In this document: one piece after another, positions 1 to 7,462 of the stretch
Numbering within the stretch: position 1 is the first letter of the stretch
Layout of the letters: each line of letters begins with the position of its first letter
From: JBPBPI01 sp050954885
Lineage (GTDB): Bacteria > Pseudomonadota > Alphaproteobacteria > Caedimonadales > Caedimonadaceae
Direction of reading: 5' to 3'
NCBI GenBank assembly: GCA_050954885.1
Contig: JBPBPI010000135.1
Coordinates: 1-28,301, forward strand
Length of the DNA: 28,301 bases
Notes under the pieces: generated by a model
What the model was told of the DNA's origin: nothing
Databases searched by the model: none
The model's input: only the letters and a program-made list of their open reading frames with translations
Translations under genes and position numbers: made by a program

Positions 1-1
1 T

Positions 2-82
2 CCCATTAACGCTTTTGCTCATCTTATTGCTGGGATGATCAATTATCAACTTAGACACGATAAACCTTCTCTACAACCTTAA
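2..82 (+). CDS. C-terminal end of a transposase (partial, IS982-like?)
   Basis: The frame is open from base 2 to a TAA at 80-82 and encodes 26 residues. They end in a hydrophobic helix (AHLIAGMINYQL) and the tail KPSLQP. Transposases of the IS982 group often end in a similar 'AGLIAY...KKPSL' tail, so this is probably the last part of such an enzyme; the rest lies outside the window. Just downstream, bases 81-95 (AAGCATAACTCGGGT) would read ACCCGAGTTATGCTT on the other strand, which could be the element's terminal repeat. The family call comes from the tail only and is tentative. Confidence 0.5.
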   Translation, partial: PINAFAHLIAGMINYQLRHDKPSLQP

Positions 83-343
83 GCATAACTCGGGTTAAGT
101 TAAGAGAGAACGATAACGAAACATTTTTGCACCTACTTAATATTATATTTAGATAAATTTTTTATTTCAAAAAACAAGCTTTATTCATAAAATGAAGATA
201 TTCAATGATTTAACATCAAAAAGTCAACTATTTTTTAAAAATCGTGATCTTTTTATGCTTAGTTTTGATAAATCTTGGTTATTGGCTGAAAAAATACTTC
301 TTCGTATCAAACCCTTTAGACTTGTTTTAAATTAAGCAATTGA

Positions 344-363
344 TTTACAATTAAAATTGTAAA
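344..363. promoter_or_regulatory. 20-bp inverted repeat before the small secreted gene
   Basis: TTTACAATT and AATTGTAAA form perfect 9-base arms around an AA centre. The repeat ends 16 bases before the ATG at 380, next to the ribosome binding site. It could be an operator or an RNA hairpin in the leader. In DNA this AT-rich it could also be chance. Confidence 0.3.
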
Positions 364-379
364 ATTGAAAGGAAATATA

Positions 380-809
380 ATGAAAAATTATTTAAAAGTT
401 TTTTGCTTAAGCTTATTTATGGGCAAATAATACAGAAGAAAGAGAACTTTCGACAAACATGGTACTATCTAACGTTGATCTTTCATCAACTGATGAAGAT
501 GACATTGATTTTACTTATTGTCATGATCAAATACCGGAATCATTTACAGGCTTTATACCCTCTGATGTCTATCTTTCATCAAGTGAAGAAGATAATATTG
601 ATATTGTCATTCTACCTAAAAATCTTGTCTATAATCAAATACCGAAATCATCATCTGAAGCACCTAAACCCTTCATATCTAAATTTTCACAGAAAAAACA
701 TCTTAAAAATTACGACCATAAAACAAAGGGTGTTAATTATAGACGTGGTGAAGGATTACCTTATACGGAATATACAATTAATCGTCTTGTGCGCGATTTA
801 AAAGATTAA
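380..809 (+). pseudogene. Small acidic secreted protein, frameshifted at the end of its signal peptide
   Basis: An ATG at 380 follows a good ribosome binding site (AAAGGA, 6 bases away) and starts a short signal peptide (MKNYLKVFCLSLFM) that stops at 428-430. The body of the protein continues in another frame from about 423 to the stop at 807-809. Dropping one G from the GGG at 421-423 joins the two as ...LFMA-NNTEE..., with alanine at a plausible cleavage site. The body can also be read from an ATG at 459 (116 residues) but without an export signal. It is acidic at first, with two diverged copies of a module containing 'LSS..EED.ID' and 'QIP.S' (about residues 4-30 and 35-66 from 459), then basic at the C-terminus. 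No known family is recognised. It could be a decayed or switchable exported protein. Confidence 0.55.
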
Positions 810-822
810 GTTAATACTTATT

Positions 823-871
823 AGGTCTGAAAAAAATATTAAATATTATTTTAACGTCTTCATTCAGACCT
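823..871. terminator. Hairpin between convergent genes
   Basis: AGGTCTGAA (823-831) and TTCAGACCT (863-871) are perfect 9-base inverted arms with a 31-base AT-rich loop. The hairpin lies in the 73-base gap between the stop of the small secreted gene (809) and the stop of the convergent cupin gene (883). That position suits a two-way terminator, although no strong T-run follows on either side. Confidence 0.45.
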
Positions 872-882
872 ATATTTCATCA

Positions 883-1959
883 TTATCCCCGCAGGGCGTA
901 GCGTGCCATGCTGCCGGTTAGATGTTCGGCCATCTGCCAGCCCTCACTCAATACTTTGCGAAGATGGTCAATATCTTTGACACCGGTGGTTTTTAGAATA
1001 TCAAAGCCTTCTTGAGCATGTTCTTGATCCAATTCGCTGTGAAGAGAAAAGTGATCTGCTTTCGGGAAAATGCTTTGGGCACTGCTGTGGAAAATACAAG
1101 AGGCCGCTTCCAACACACAATGCATTAAGATAGTGCGCTCTTCCGCAGTGCTTGAGACCACTCTTTGATAAAACCAGCTGGCGGTGGCATCCAAAATTGG
1201 ATCCCACATGGCCACAGGGGTCTCATTACGCATTTTCAAAAGGGTGTGATTGTGACCAATTTCTTCGGCAAAATGATGTTCGGCCATTTCTTGGAAAACG
1301 CCTGGGTTGCCGGCCGCAACACGGGCCGCTAAAATACGTTGAAACCAATCTGACCAAAAATTTAGGGCTTCCAGTAATCGATCTTGTACGTCTTTTTCTT
1401 GGGCACGTTTTGAGGTTACGAGCTTCATCAAGGCGCCTTTTTTAAACCGCTTTTGATGGCCAACTTGATCTTTTTCCAATAACGAGACCAAATCAACTGC
1501 CGATGTTTTCTTAACAAAGTCAAGGCGTGGATTTTTGACATCTTCGTAAATGCCTAGGCCTTCAAATTGAATGGCCAATGCCCAGAATCCTTTGTCCCCT
1601 TTACCAATAAATCCATGTTCACAATTGGAAGGAACAGCCACAATATCACCCGGTCGAATGATTTGATTTAACTCGCCAATCACCATGCCCTCGCCTTCGG
1701 CCACAATCACCAAACCGGGAGTGGGATGCAAATGAACCGCGAGCATCTGTTCTTTGTTTAAATGAACCCAGCTGACCGAATAACGACCATTTTCTGGCAT
1801 AAAATCTTTTAAATGAGGATTTTTTCTAAAATCATGTACCAATCCAACTTCGTGAGTGTGATCACCCATTTGAATGGATTTAAGCACCGGAATACTTGAT
1901 CGGCTGACCACTTGTACTCGTTCAAATTGAGATTCAACTTTTTTAAGATTATTGTTCAT
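883..1959 (-). CDS. Cupin fused to a heme-oxygenase-like diiron oxidase (HDO) domain
   Basis: 358 residues in two parts. Residues about 60-135 form a cupin barrel: HLH at 76-78, a glycine-rich turn, then PGDIVAVPSNCEH with His115, a typical cupin metal set lacking the usual glutamate. Residues about 165-350 are helical and carry the full ligand pattern of heme-oxygenase-like diiron oxidases (SznF, UndA, Chlamydia CADD): Glu197, Glu233-x2-His236, Glu284 and His307-x3-Asp311-x2-His314. In the known family these residues bind two metal ions that activate O2. The substrate is unknown. By analogy it could be an oxidative decarboxylase, an N-oxygenase, or a self-sacrificing enzyme like CADD, which makes p-aminobenzoate. 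No signal peptide is seen, so it is probably cytosolic. The start has a ribosome binding site (AGAGG, 8 bases away). No operon partner is present, so the context does not identify a pathway. Confidence 0.8.
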   Translation of the reverse strand: MNNNLKKVESQFERVQVVSRSSIPVLKSIQMGDHTHEVGLVHDFRKNPHLKDFMPENGRYSVSWVHLNKEQMLAVHLHPTPGLVIVAEGEGMVIGELNQIIRPGDIVAVPSNCEHGFIGKGDKGFWALAIQFEGLGIYEDVKNPRLDFVKKTSAVDLVSLLEKDQVGHQKRFKKGALMKLVTSKRAQEKDVQDRLLEALNFWSDWFQRILAARVAAGNPGVFQEMAEHHFAEEIGHNHTLLKMRNETPVAMWDPILDATASWFYQRVVSSTAEERTILMHCVLEAASCIFHSSAQSIFPKADHFSLHSELDQEHAQEGFDILKTTGVKDIDHLRKVLSEGWQMAEHLTGSMARYALRG

Positions 1960-2178
1960 TTCAACACCCTCTTTAATTATTTAATAAATAGATATTAGAA
2001 ATTATAAGTAAAGAAAAAGTTAAAAATTTTATTAAAATTTTTTATATTTAAATATAAAAAGTATAATCAATTTATTTAAAATTTTATATAATTTATACTT
2101 ACTATAAATTTACTTTTTATTTATAAAAAATTAAGAATATTTTAATAGAAAATTTTGATTGGTATCTTGAAATAATTA

Positions 2179-2214
2179 GGTTCTATGAAAATCTATATAA
2201 ATCTTCATAGAACC
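2179..2214 (-). terminator. Hairpin after the TPR/HicA-like gene
   Basis: GGTTCTATGAA (2179-2189) and TTCATAGAACC (2204-2214) are perfect 11-base arms around a 14-base loop. The hairpin begins 18 bases past the stop of the minus-strand gene at 2233. No clean T-run follows on the minus strand, so it may be an imperfect terminator or an mRNA-stabilising hairpin. The rest of 1960-2232 is very AT-rich with no coding sequence that I can see. Confidence 0.45.
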
Positions 2215-2232
2215 CATAATAAAGTTATTTTT

Positions 2233-3822
2233 TTAATTAATAGCCCATTTTTGTTGTAATTTTTCTTTTAAAGAGTTGGGATAAAATCCATTTTCAATAA
2301 ATTTTTCACGTAAATCTTTAATTTGGTACGGCTTTAAATATGAATGTTTTGCTAAAATAATCATTTGCTCTTCAGCAGGATTTTCAATATGATTTTTTTT
2401 AAAATTTATTGTTACCTTTGTATGCGATCCTTTGCCTTTTGATTTATCAAAATCTTGATTTAAGTGATTCATAAGAATTTCAATGTCTTCTAGAGAAATT
2501 TTAACATCTTTATCTGTTACATTTGATGCATAACGTTCAAAAATTTTACAAAATATATCGTAGGCTTGAGAGCTAGGCTTTAATAAATCTTCAATTTTCA
2601 AATACTTTTCTTCATTATTTTTATTCGTTGAAGACGATATTTTCTTTTGTATTGGTACTTTTTTTCTTTGTGCCTGAAGATTAGCTTTACCACGTGTTTT
2701 AGTTTTGGCTTTGGGTTCAAAAGTATTAGGAATTACTTTTTTATCATTGGAAAATGTTTCAAAATTATCATTTTCTGATAAAGCAGATTCTGACTTTTCT
2801 ATTACTGGTGATTTTAAAATAGGAGTTTTTGCTTGTGCTTGAGCATTTATTTCAATATTTTTTTGTTGAATTCTTTTTACAACTTCAATTGATTTTTTAA
2901 CACGTGCAGCTCTTTGACGAATTTTTGCAAACTTTTTTTCTTGTTGTTCTAAAAGAATAGTTTTTAATTCATTGTCAGGATCATTATCTAATTGAGCCAA
3001 TAATATTTTATAATTATTTAACAATTTGCCCTTCTTAATCCCATCTTCTTTCAATACTTCCTTAGAAACATTTAAAAGATCTTTGAATATTTTTTTACTT
3101 TCAACATAATTTCCAACTCGAAAATTTGCAGCTGCTAGAACATGATAAAAATTATGGTTATATTTAAGAGCAAGTGCTCTGTTACATAATTCAATACATT
3201 GTTCAAATTGTTCTGTCTTATAATACAATAAACCTAATAAATTATTAGAATAAAATGTGTCATAAGCATTAACTTCCCCCTCTTTAGTTTTTAAGAGTGG
3301 CTGTACTAATTTAATACCTTCTTGATATCTTTTAGGAAAAGGTAACAGACAATTCTCAGCGTAATACATTTTTAGTAAAGGAGAGGCATTATCTGGGTCA
3401 CTTTCATACAAATTTTTGATTAAGTCTTTTAGAGAAAAAGAATTTCTTTGCCCCCCAGAAGTAGCTATTGCTATTTGTCTATGTTGTTCAGAAGATATTC
3501 TTACTTTCATCATATTAAGAATCGTATCATAAATAATAGGAGAAGATAATTTCTTAACTTCTTTAAATAATTTATCTGCTTCACTCATAAAAATTTGCTC
3601 ATTTGACTTGAACATTCTTCTATCTTTTGAACTTATAGTTTTATTAGAATTTCTGGTTTCTTGATTATGTTTATAATTTTTCCAGTAAGTATCTGGATCA
3701 TCTATAATTTGTGCCATTTTCGCTAAGTTATCACCAATAGTTATATCAGTATTTAAGTTTGTCTTTATCAAACGTAACAAATTAAAGAAAAGACCCTCGT
3801 TATATTCACTTATTTGAGACAT
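2233..3822 (-). CDS. TPR protein with HicA-like C-terminal domain: 3' part of an IS-split gene
   Basis: 529 codons. The first codons, including the ATG, come from the end of the IS1-family element; native coding sequence begins at 3807. Residues about 190-255 look like tetratricopeptide helices (NLLGLLYYKTEQFEQCIELCNRA and the following pair). Residues 290-410 are basic and low in complexity. Residues about 443-513 resemble the HicA mRNA-interferase fold: a helix, then GKGSH with His467 in the place of the HicA catalytic histidine, a strand, then 'LKPYQIKDLREKFIENGF', which parallels the HicA end helix. With the IS and one copy of its target duplication removed, the frame joins exactly to the signal-peptide fragment at 4603-4959, giving a 643-residue exported protein. 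No ribosome binding site precedes the IS-derived ATG, so this piece may not be translated well. The HicA relation is by pattern only. Confidence 0.65.
   Translation of the reverse strand: MSQISEYNEGLFFNLLRLIKTNLNTDITIGDNLAKMAQIIDDPDTYWKNYKHNQETRNSNKTISSKDRRMFKSNEQIFMSEADKLFKEVKKLSSPIIYDTILNMMKVRISSEQHRQIAIATSGGQRNSFSLKDLIKNLYESDPDNASPLLKMYYAENCLLPFPKRYQEGIKLVQPLLKTKEGEVNAYDTFYSNNLLGLLYYKTEQFEQCIELCNRALALKYNHNFYHVLAAANFRVGNYVESKKIFKDLLNVSKEVLKEDGIKKGKLLNNYKILLAQLDNDPDNELKTILLEQQEKKFAKIRQRAARVKKSIEVVKRIQQKNIEINAQAQAKTPILKSPVIEKSESALSENDNFETFSNDKKVIPNTFEPKAKTKTRGKANLQAQRKKVPIQKKISSSTNKNNEEKYLKIEDLLKPSSQAYDIFCKIFERYASNVTDKDVKISLEDIEILMNHLNQDFDKSKGKGSHTKVTINFKKNHIENPAEEQMIILAKHSYLKPYQIKDLREKFIENGFYPNSLKEKLQQKWAIN
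3808..3815. repeat. Target-site duplication, left copy
   Basis: ACTTATTT directly abuts the left end of the IS and is repeated at 4603-4610 directly after the right end. Duplications of 8-9 bp are usual for the IS1 family. Confidence 0.9.
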
Positions 3823-4602
3823 TTAACGTAAGGATGTAATATGATAGAGTTCAGAGATCAAAGAATAAGGAATATTTTAATGTCTGATCTCAAGTGCAAG
3901 AAATGTTTGTGTGTTCATTTTCATAAATCTGGTCATACTCGGGGAATGCAACGTTACAAATGTAAGAAATGTGGTTGCCAATTTACCGATAGTCCTCGAC
4001 GTGGCGTCGATCCTGCTTTGAAAGCTTTAGCGATCGTTTTGTATGCTTATTGTGGCTTATCTATGAGTAAGATCGCTAAGATGTGTCAGGTCAGTGTGGT
4101 GGCTGTGTTGAATTGGATCAAAGGAGCTGCTCTTAAAGTCGAGCCTTTGACAGGCACATCTTCGTCAGATGTCGTGATGATTGATGAAATGTGGCACTTT
4201 GTGAATGGAAAAAAAACAAGATGTGGCTTTGGCGTGCCATTGACGGCGTCACGCGTCAACCTTTGGGATGGCAGTTGGGTCATCGTGGGGATTCAACCCT
4301 CAGCAAGCTTCTGAACAAACTAAATGCAAAAACATGTGTCTTTGTCACAGATGAATGGCCGGGATTCTTTAGACTTTTGCCCGAAGATCGGCACTTCTAC
4401 GGGAAAGATCTGACGTTTCCCATCGAACAGACTAACAGTGATATTCGACACAGGCTTGCACGCTTTGTCAGAAGGTCCAAATGTACTTCAAGATCACTGG
4501 CCATGGTTCATGCCTCTCTCGCTCTCTATCATCATCTGCAAATCAAGGATAATCTACAAAATCTGCTCTCTATCTTCTTAACATCCTTTGCTTAAATGTC
4601 TC
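3816..4602 (+). mobile_element. Complete IS1-family insertion sequence (787 bp)
   Basis: The left end begins GAGACATTTAA and the right end closes with TTAAATGTCTC, an exact 11-base inverted match. After three differing bases the repeat resumes (AAGGATGT on the left; ACATCCTTT on the right strand), giving terminal repeats of about 22 bases. It is flanked by the 8-bp duplication ACTTATTT (3808-3815 and 4603-4610). It carries one transposase read in two frames. The element sits inside a minus-strand gene, and its left repeat supplies an ATG for the downstream piece. Intact ends and an exact duplication suggest a recent insertion. Confidence 0.92.
3880..4595 (+). CDS. IS1-family transposase, made by -1 frameshift at an A8 run
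   Basis: I start at ATG 3880, which has AAGGA 8 bases upstream; an ATG at 3841 is in the same frame but has no ribosome binding site. The first frame (to 4314) has a zinc ribbon (CKKC ... CKKCGC), a helix-turn-helix (about LSMSKIAKMCQVS) and the first catalytic Asp in MIDEMWHFV. The second frame (to 4595) begins again at KNKMWLWRAID and holds the second Asp (FVTDEWPGF) and the Glu (FPIEQTNSDIR). The change falls in GGAAAAAAAACAAG (4207-4220), a slippery A-AAA-AAA context, and a -1 slip gives one protein of about 238 residues with the whole DDE triad. IS1 elements are known to use -1 frameshifting on A-runs, so this is probably programmed, not a lesion. Confidence 0.85.
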
Positions 4603-4959
4603 ACTTATTTTATCATCTTCTTTTAAAATATGATAAGCACAAATTTCAGCAGCATCTATTAGTTCTTCATTTGTATTAACTTTTAAATTAACTTTTAGCT
4701 TAGTATGATTTAAAGCTAGTTCTGAATCATAATAAAAAAAATCGCTAAATTCTTTTAATTTTTTTTCTACTTCGACTAATTTTGTTTTCATTTCAGGGTC
4801 ATTAAACCATTTATCTTGTATTTCGCCATTTTCATCAAAGTAAGTTTTTAAAAATGTTCGTAATTCTCTTTTTTGTTCAAGGGCTTCCCAATCAAAACAA
4901 GCATAAGACGAATTGAGTAACATCATAGTAAAAGATAATAGACGAAAAGTTTTTTTCAT
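4570..4959 (-). pseudogene. 5' part of the IS-split secreted TPR gene (signal peptide end)
   Basis: The native part is 4603-4959; the last ten codons and the stop at 4570 come from the IS. It begins with a signal peptide (MKKTFRLLSFTMMLLNSSYA, cleavage near residue 20), then a charged helical stretch rich in K and E. The native sequence ends ...LKEDDKIS, and the other side of the IS restarts with ISEYNEG in the same phase. Both 4605 and 3807 are codon starts in one frame, so the pre-insertion gene was one open frame of 644 codons including stop. The ribosome binding site is weak (AAAGAAAG). The short fragment on its own is unlikely to work. Confidence 0.75.
4603..4610. repeat. Target-site duplication, right copy
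   Basis: ACTTATTT directly follows the right end of the IS and is identical to 3808-3815. Confidence 0.9.
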
Positions 4960-4995
4960 GAAAAGTTTCTTTCTTTACAGTAATTAATTTTTTAA

Positions 4996-5024
4996 TAATT
5001 AAGTTATTTATGACTTTTAGTCAA
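4996..5024 (-). promoter_or_regulatory. Candidate sigma-70 promoter of the IS-split gene
   Basis: On the minus strand TTGACT (5019-5024), a 17-base spacer and TAATTA (4996-5001) give a start about 30 bases before the ATG at 4959. Confidence 0.4.
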
Positions 5025-5287
5025 TAAAATTTTTATTTTAAATATTATTTATAAATTTAAAAGAATTGAAAACATTGAATAGAGCTAGATAATTTATTAA
5101 AAAGTACATAAAATTAAAAATATCTTTAATCTAGTAAAAAGCTTGAATATATGTAAAAATTCGATAATTAAAATTTATTTTTTAAATATATTATATGAAC
5201 AAACAAACGAGCGGTTCAGACAGAACAACAAATTCTAAATGACAAAATACACCTTCTTAAATTTGAAGAAAAATTGTAAATAAATCT
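5025..5287. other. AT-rich intergenic stretch without a recognisable gene
   Basis: Together with the promoter region the gap between 4960 and 5287 is 328 bases. Only chance-level frames occur, such as 15 codons from an ATG at about 5194. The segment 5205-5230 is less AT-rich than its surroundings but shows no motif that I recognise. Confidence 0.5.
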
Positions 5288-7459
5288 TTATGTTTTGGCG
5301 GCCGGTACCAGGGTTGAAAACCGGATATCGCGTTCATTAAATGTCTTTTTAATCCGCAAATTAAATTCACGTCCCACCACCCAACGATGTTTATCGGGAA
5401 CTGTTTTAATACGGGCTAAGACGGCGGCACCCAAATCGGTAAAACGATCGAGTCCCATAATTTCGACCGAGCTAAGAATATAATTTTTAAATTTGGCATC
5501 TGAGCGCATGTCTTCGTCAATTTCACGAATAACATCAAGAGCTGGTTCAATATTTTGTTCAAAAGGAAAGACAATTTCAATCACATAATAGGCAAAATTC
5601 TTGGTCATGTTGGTAACACGATTGATGGTGCTGAAGGGAATCGTGTGAAGATTACCCGCGGTGTCACGAAGCTTCACGGTGCGCAACGATAGGGTTTCAA
5701 CTGTTCCTTTTTGAGTGTCAATTTGCACAATGTCACCCACATTCATGGTGTCTTCAATTAAGATAAAAATACCCGTGATAAAGTCTTTGACCAAGGATTG
5801 GCTACCAAAGCTGAAGGCGATACCGATCACACCAAGACCTGCGAGCAAGGGGGTAACATCAAGTTTAAGTTCAGAAAAGGCAATAATCATGAAAACACCC
5901 ATAATAAAGCCGCGCGAGATAATCTGAATCAAGGGCATCATAGTGGCCAGACGCTGACGGCGTACACGATCCTTATAGGTTTTGGTATCACGATTAAAAA
6001 CTTGCTGGATTAAATACTCATTGGTCTCCCAAATAACCACGCCAATCATGGTGATAAAGAAAAGATTTAAAATGGTGGCAAAGACTGGCTTTACACCCTC
6101 TGAGAAAATGAAATCAATACTTTCAATGTCCCAAATTTTAAACGCGCTATACAGTACAGAAATGATAATAAAGATACCGAAAATAAGAGAAACAAAAATA
6201 CCATAAAAACGATGACGTGATTCAATGTGGGGAAAAGAATTAACCACTTTGCCCAACATATTATGAGCCATGGTGGGCATTTTTAAAACCAGAAGATAAG
6301 CAACTGTCACCAGAAAAGCGGTGGCCACAAAAGATGTGATGACTTCGCGAATATCGTTGATGGTTTGAAAATAAGTTGTGAGTCCAAAGACAAAAATATA
6401 AATGATTGCCCAAATATGCCAACTGCGTACGGCGCGACTGTATAATTTGCCAATTTCATTGTCAAAAGTCGCCAGCTTTTTACCCGATAGCAACCATTGA
6501 CGCACCTGTTCTTTAACGCGCAGGACGAAAGAAATTGAGGAAACACATTGACTGAGAAGAATGGTTTTGGTCAAGGTGGTGTAAAAAATAGCAGGCCCTT
6601 GAATATCGGAAATAACATGACCGACACCAATACCTACCGCCGATGTTAAAAGAATAAAACGCAAGAATTGATACACCAATGCACGCGTAGAATTATGTAA
6701 ATAAAAGACTGTTGCCAATTTATATTTTCGATAAAAGAAAGTGCGGATGATGTGCAAAAGAATAAGATAAAAGAAGGTTGTAATCAGGGTTGTTCTTAAA
6801 ATATCTTGACTGACAGATGTAGGTTGAATCCAATAAAGCCCCAATCCCAAAATAAAAAACAAAATTATGCTGGTTAAAAATTCAACAATTATGACATTGA
6901 TAATTAAGCGTCTATGCCTTAAATGATGACGCCGGGCATTCATTAAAAAAGCAGGCCTGAGCGCACGTTGACCCCATTTCAAAGCACTATCCAAGGCAAA
7001 ACCCAAAACAAGAATCCCTATCACCTTATAAAAGGTTTCTAAAATAATAGGGCTTAATTTTTCATCGTCTAAATAATCGCTCAACCGATCGTTGGAAAGC
7101 TGCAATTCATCAAAAAATTCAAAAATTTTTGATGTCATTGAATGAAGCGTTTCAGAAACCGTATTTAATCCCCAAGGAGACGCATCCTGCTTGGAAGATA
7201 ATTGACTATCGGCCAGCATTAATGTTTGTAAATCTTTGACCAACTGTTGGCGGGTTTGCTTGTCTTCCAACGTTTTAACTAAATCTTTGATGGCATCGCG
7301 TTGTTTTGCATCCAAACCACGATCAGGCGGCGGGGGCGGTGTCGGTGTTTTGCTTAAATCACGCAGTTCGAGGGCGGTTGCAGGTTTAACAAAATACGGA
7401 CCTAAAAAAATCGTCATAAAGAAATATAAAATTGCGATACATAAATTTTTTTTCGGCAT
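5288..7459 (-). CDS. MscS-family mechanosensitive ion channel (large, YbiO-like)
   Basis: 723 residues. An N-terminal signal peptide (about residues 1-29) is followed by a proline-rich linker (TPPPPPDRG) and a helical region. About ten membrane segments follow, then the MscS core. The pore-lining helix and start of the beta domain are visible near residues 535-570 (GLGVIGIAFSFGSQSL, then FITGIFILIED and GDIVQI). A C-terminal alpha/beta domain follows. Size and layout resemble the E. coli medium-conductance channel YbiO. Such channels release solutes on hypo-osmotic shock in the inner membrane. The gene starts 3 bases after rsmE stops, so the two are probably co-transcribed; there is no obvious functional link. 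The start is the ATG at 7459. Confidence 0.9.
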   Translation of the reverse strand: MPKKNLCIAILYFFMTIFLGPYFVKPATALELRDLSKTPTPPPPPDRGLDAKQRDAIKDLVKTLEDKQTRQQLVKDLQTLMLADSQLSSKQDASPWGLNTVSETLHSMTSKIFEFFDELQLSNDRLSDYLDDEKLSPIILETFYKVIGILVLGFALDSALKWGQRALRPAFLMNARRHHLRHRRLIINVIIVEFLTSIILFFILGLGLYWIQPTSVSQDILRTTLITTFFYLILLHIIRTFFYRKYKLATVFYLHNSTRALVYQFLRFILLTSAVGIGVGHVISDIQGPAIFYTTLTKTILLSQCVSSISFVLRVKEQVRQWLLSGKKLATFDNEIGKLYSRAVRSWHIWAIIYIFVFGLTTYFQTINDIREVITSFVATAFLVTVAYLLVLKMPTMAHNMLGKVVNSFPHIESRHRFYGIFVSLIFGIFIIISVLYSAFKIWDIESIDFIFSEGVKPVFATILNLFFITMIGVVIWETNEYLIQQVFNRDTKTYKDRVRRQRLATMMPLIQIISRGFIMGVFMIIAFSELKLDVTPLLAGLGVIGIAFSFGSQSLVKDFITGIFILIEDTMNVGDIVQIDTQKGTVETLSLRTVKLRDTAGNLHTIPFSTINRVTNMTKNFAYYVIEIVFPFEQNIEPALDVIREIDEDMRSDAKFKNYILSSVEIMGLDRFTDLGAAVLARIKTVPDKHRWVVGREFNLRIKKTFNERDIRFSTLVPAAKT

Positions 7460-7462
7460 TTT

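Noticed and set aside
192..335. Open frame of 47 codons (MKIFNDLTSKSQ...)
   Set aside because: No ribosome binding site, no recognisable motif and AT-rich surroundings; it may be a gene remnant but cannot be supported.
403..801. 132-codon frame overlapping the small secreted protein
   Set aside because: Its composition is odd for a soluble protein and it has no ribosome binding site. The frame with the repeated acidic modules is the better reading.
4191..4314. IS transposase judged as a pseudogene because of its two frames
   Set aside because: The junction is an A8 slippery run, the ends and the DDE residues are intact, and IS1 elements are known to use -1 frameshifting.
5160..5287. Micro-frames of 14-15 codons before the mechanosensitive channel gene's stop
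   Set aside because: Too short and without ribosome binding sites; expected by chance.
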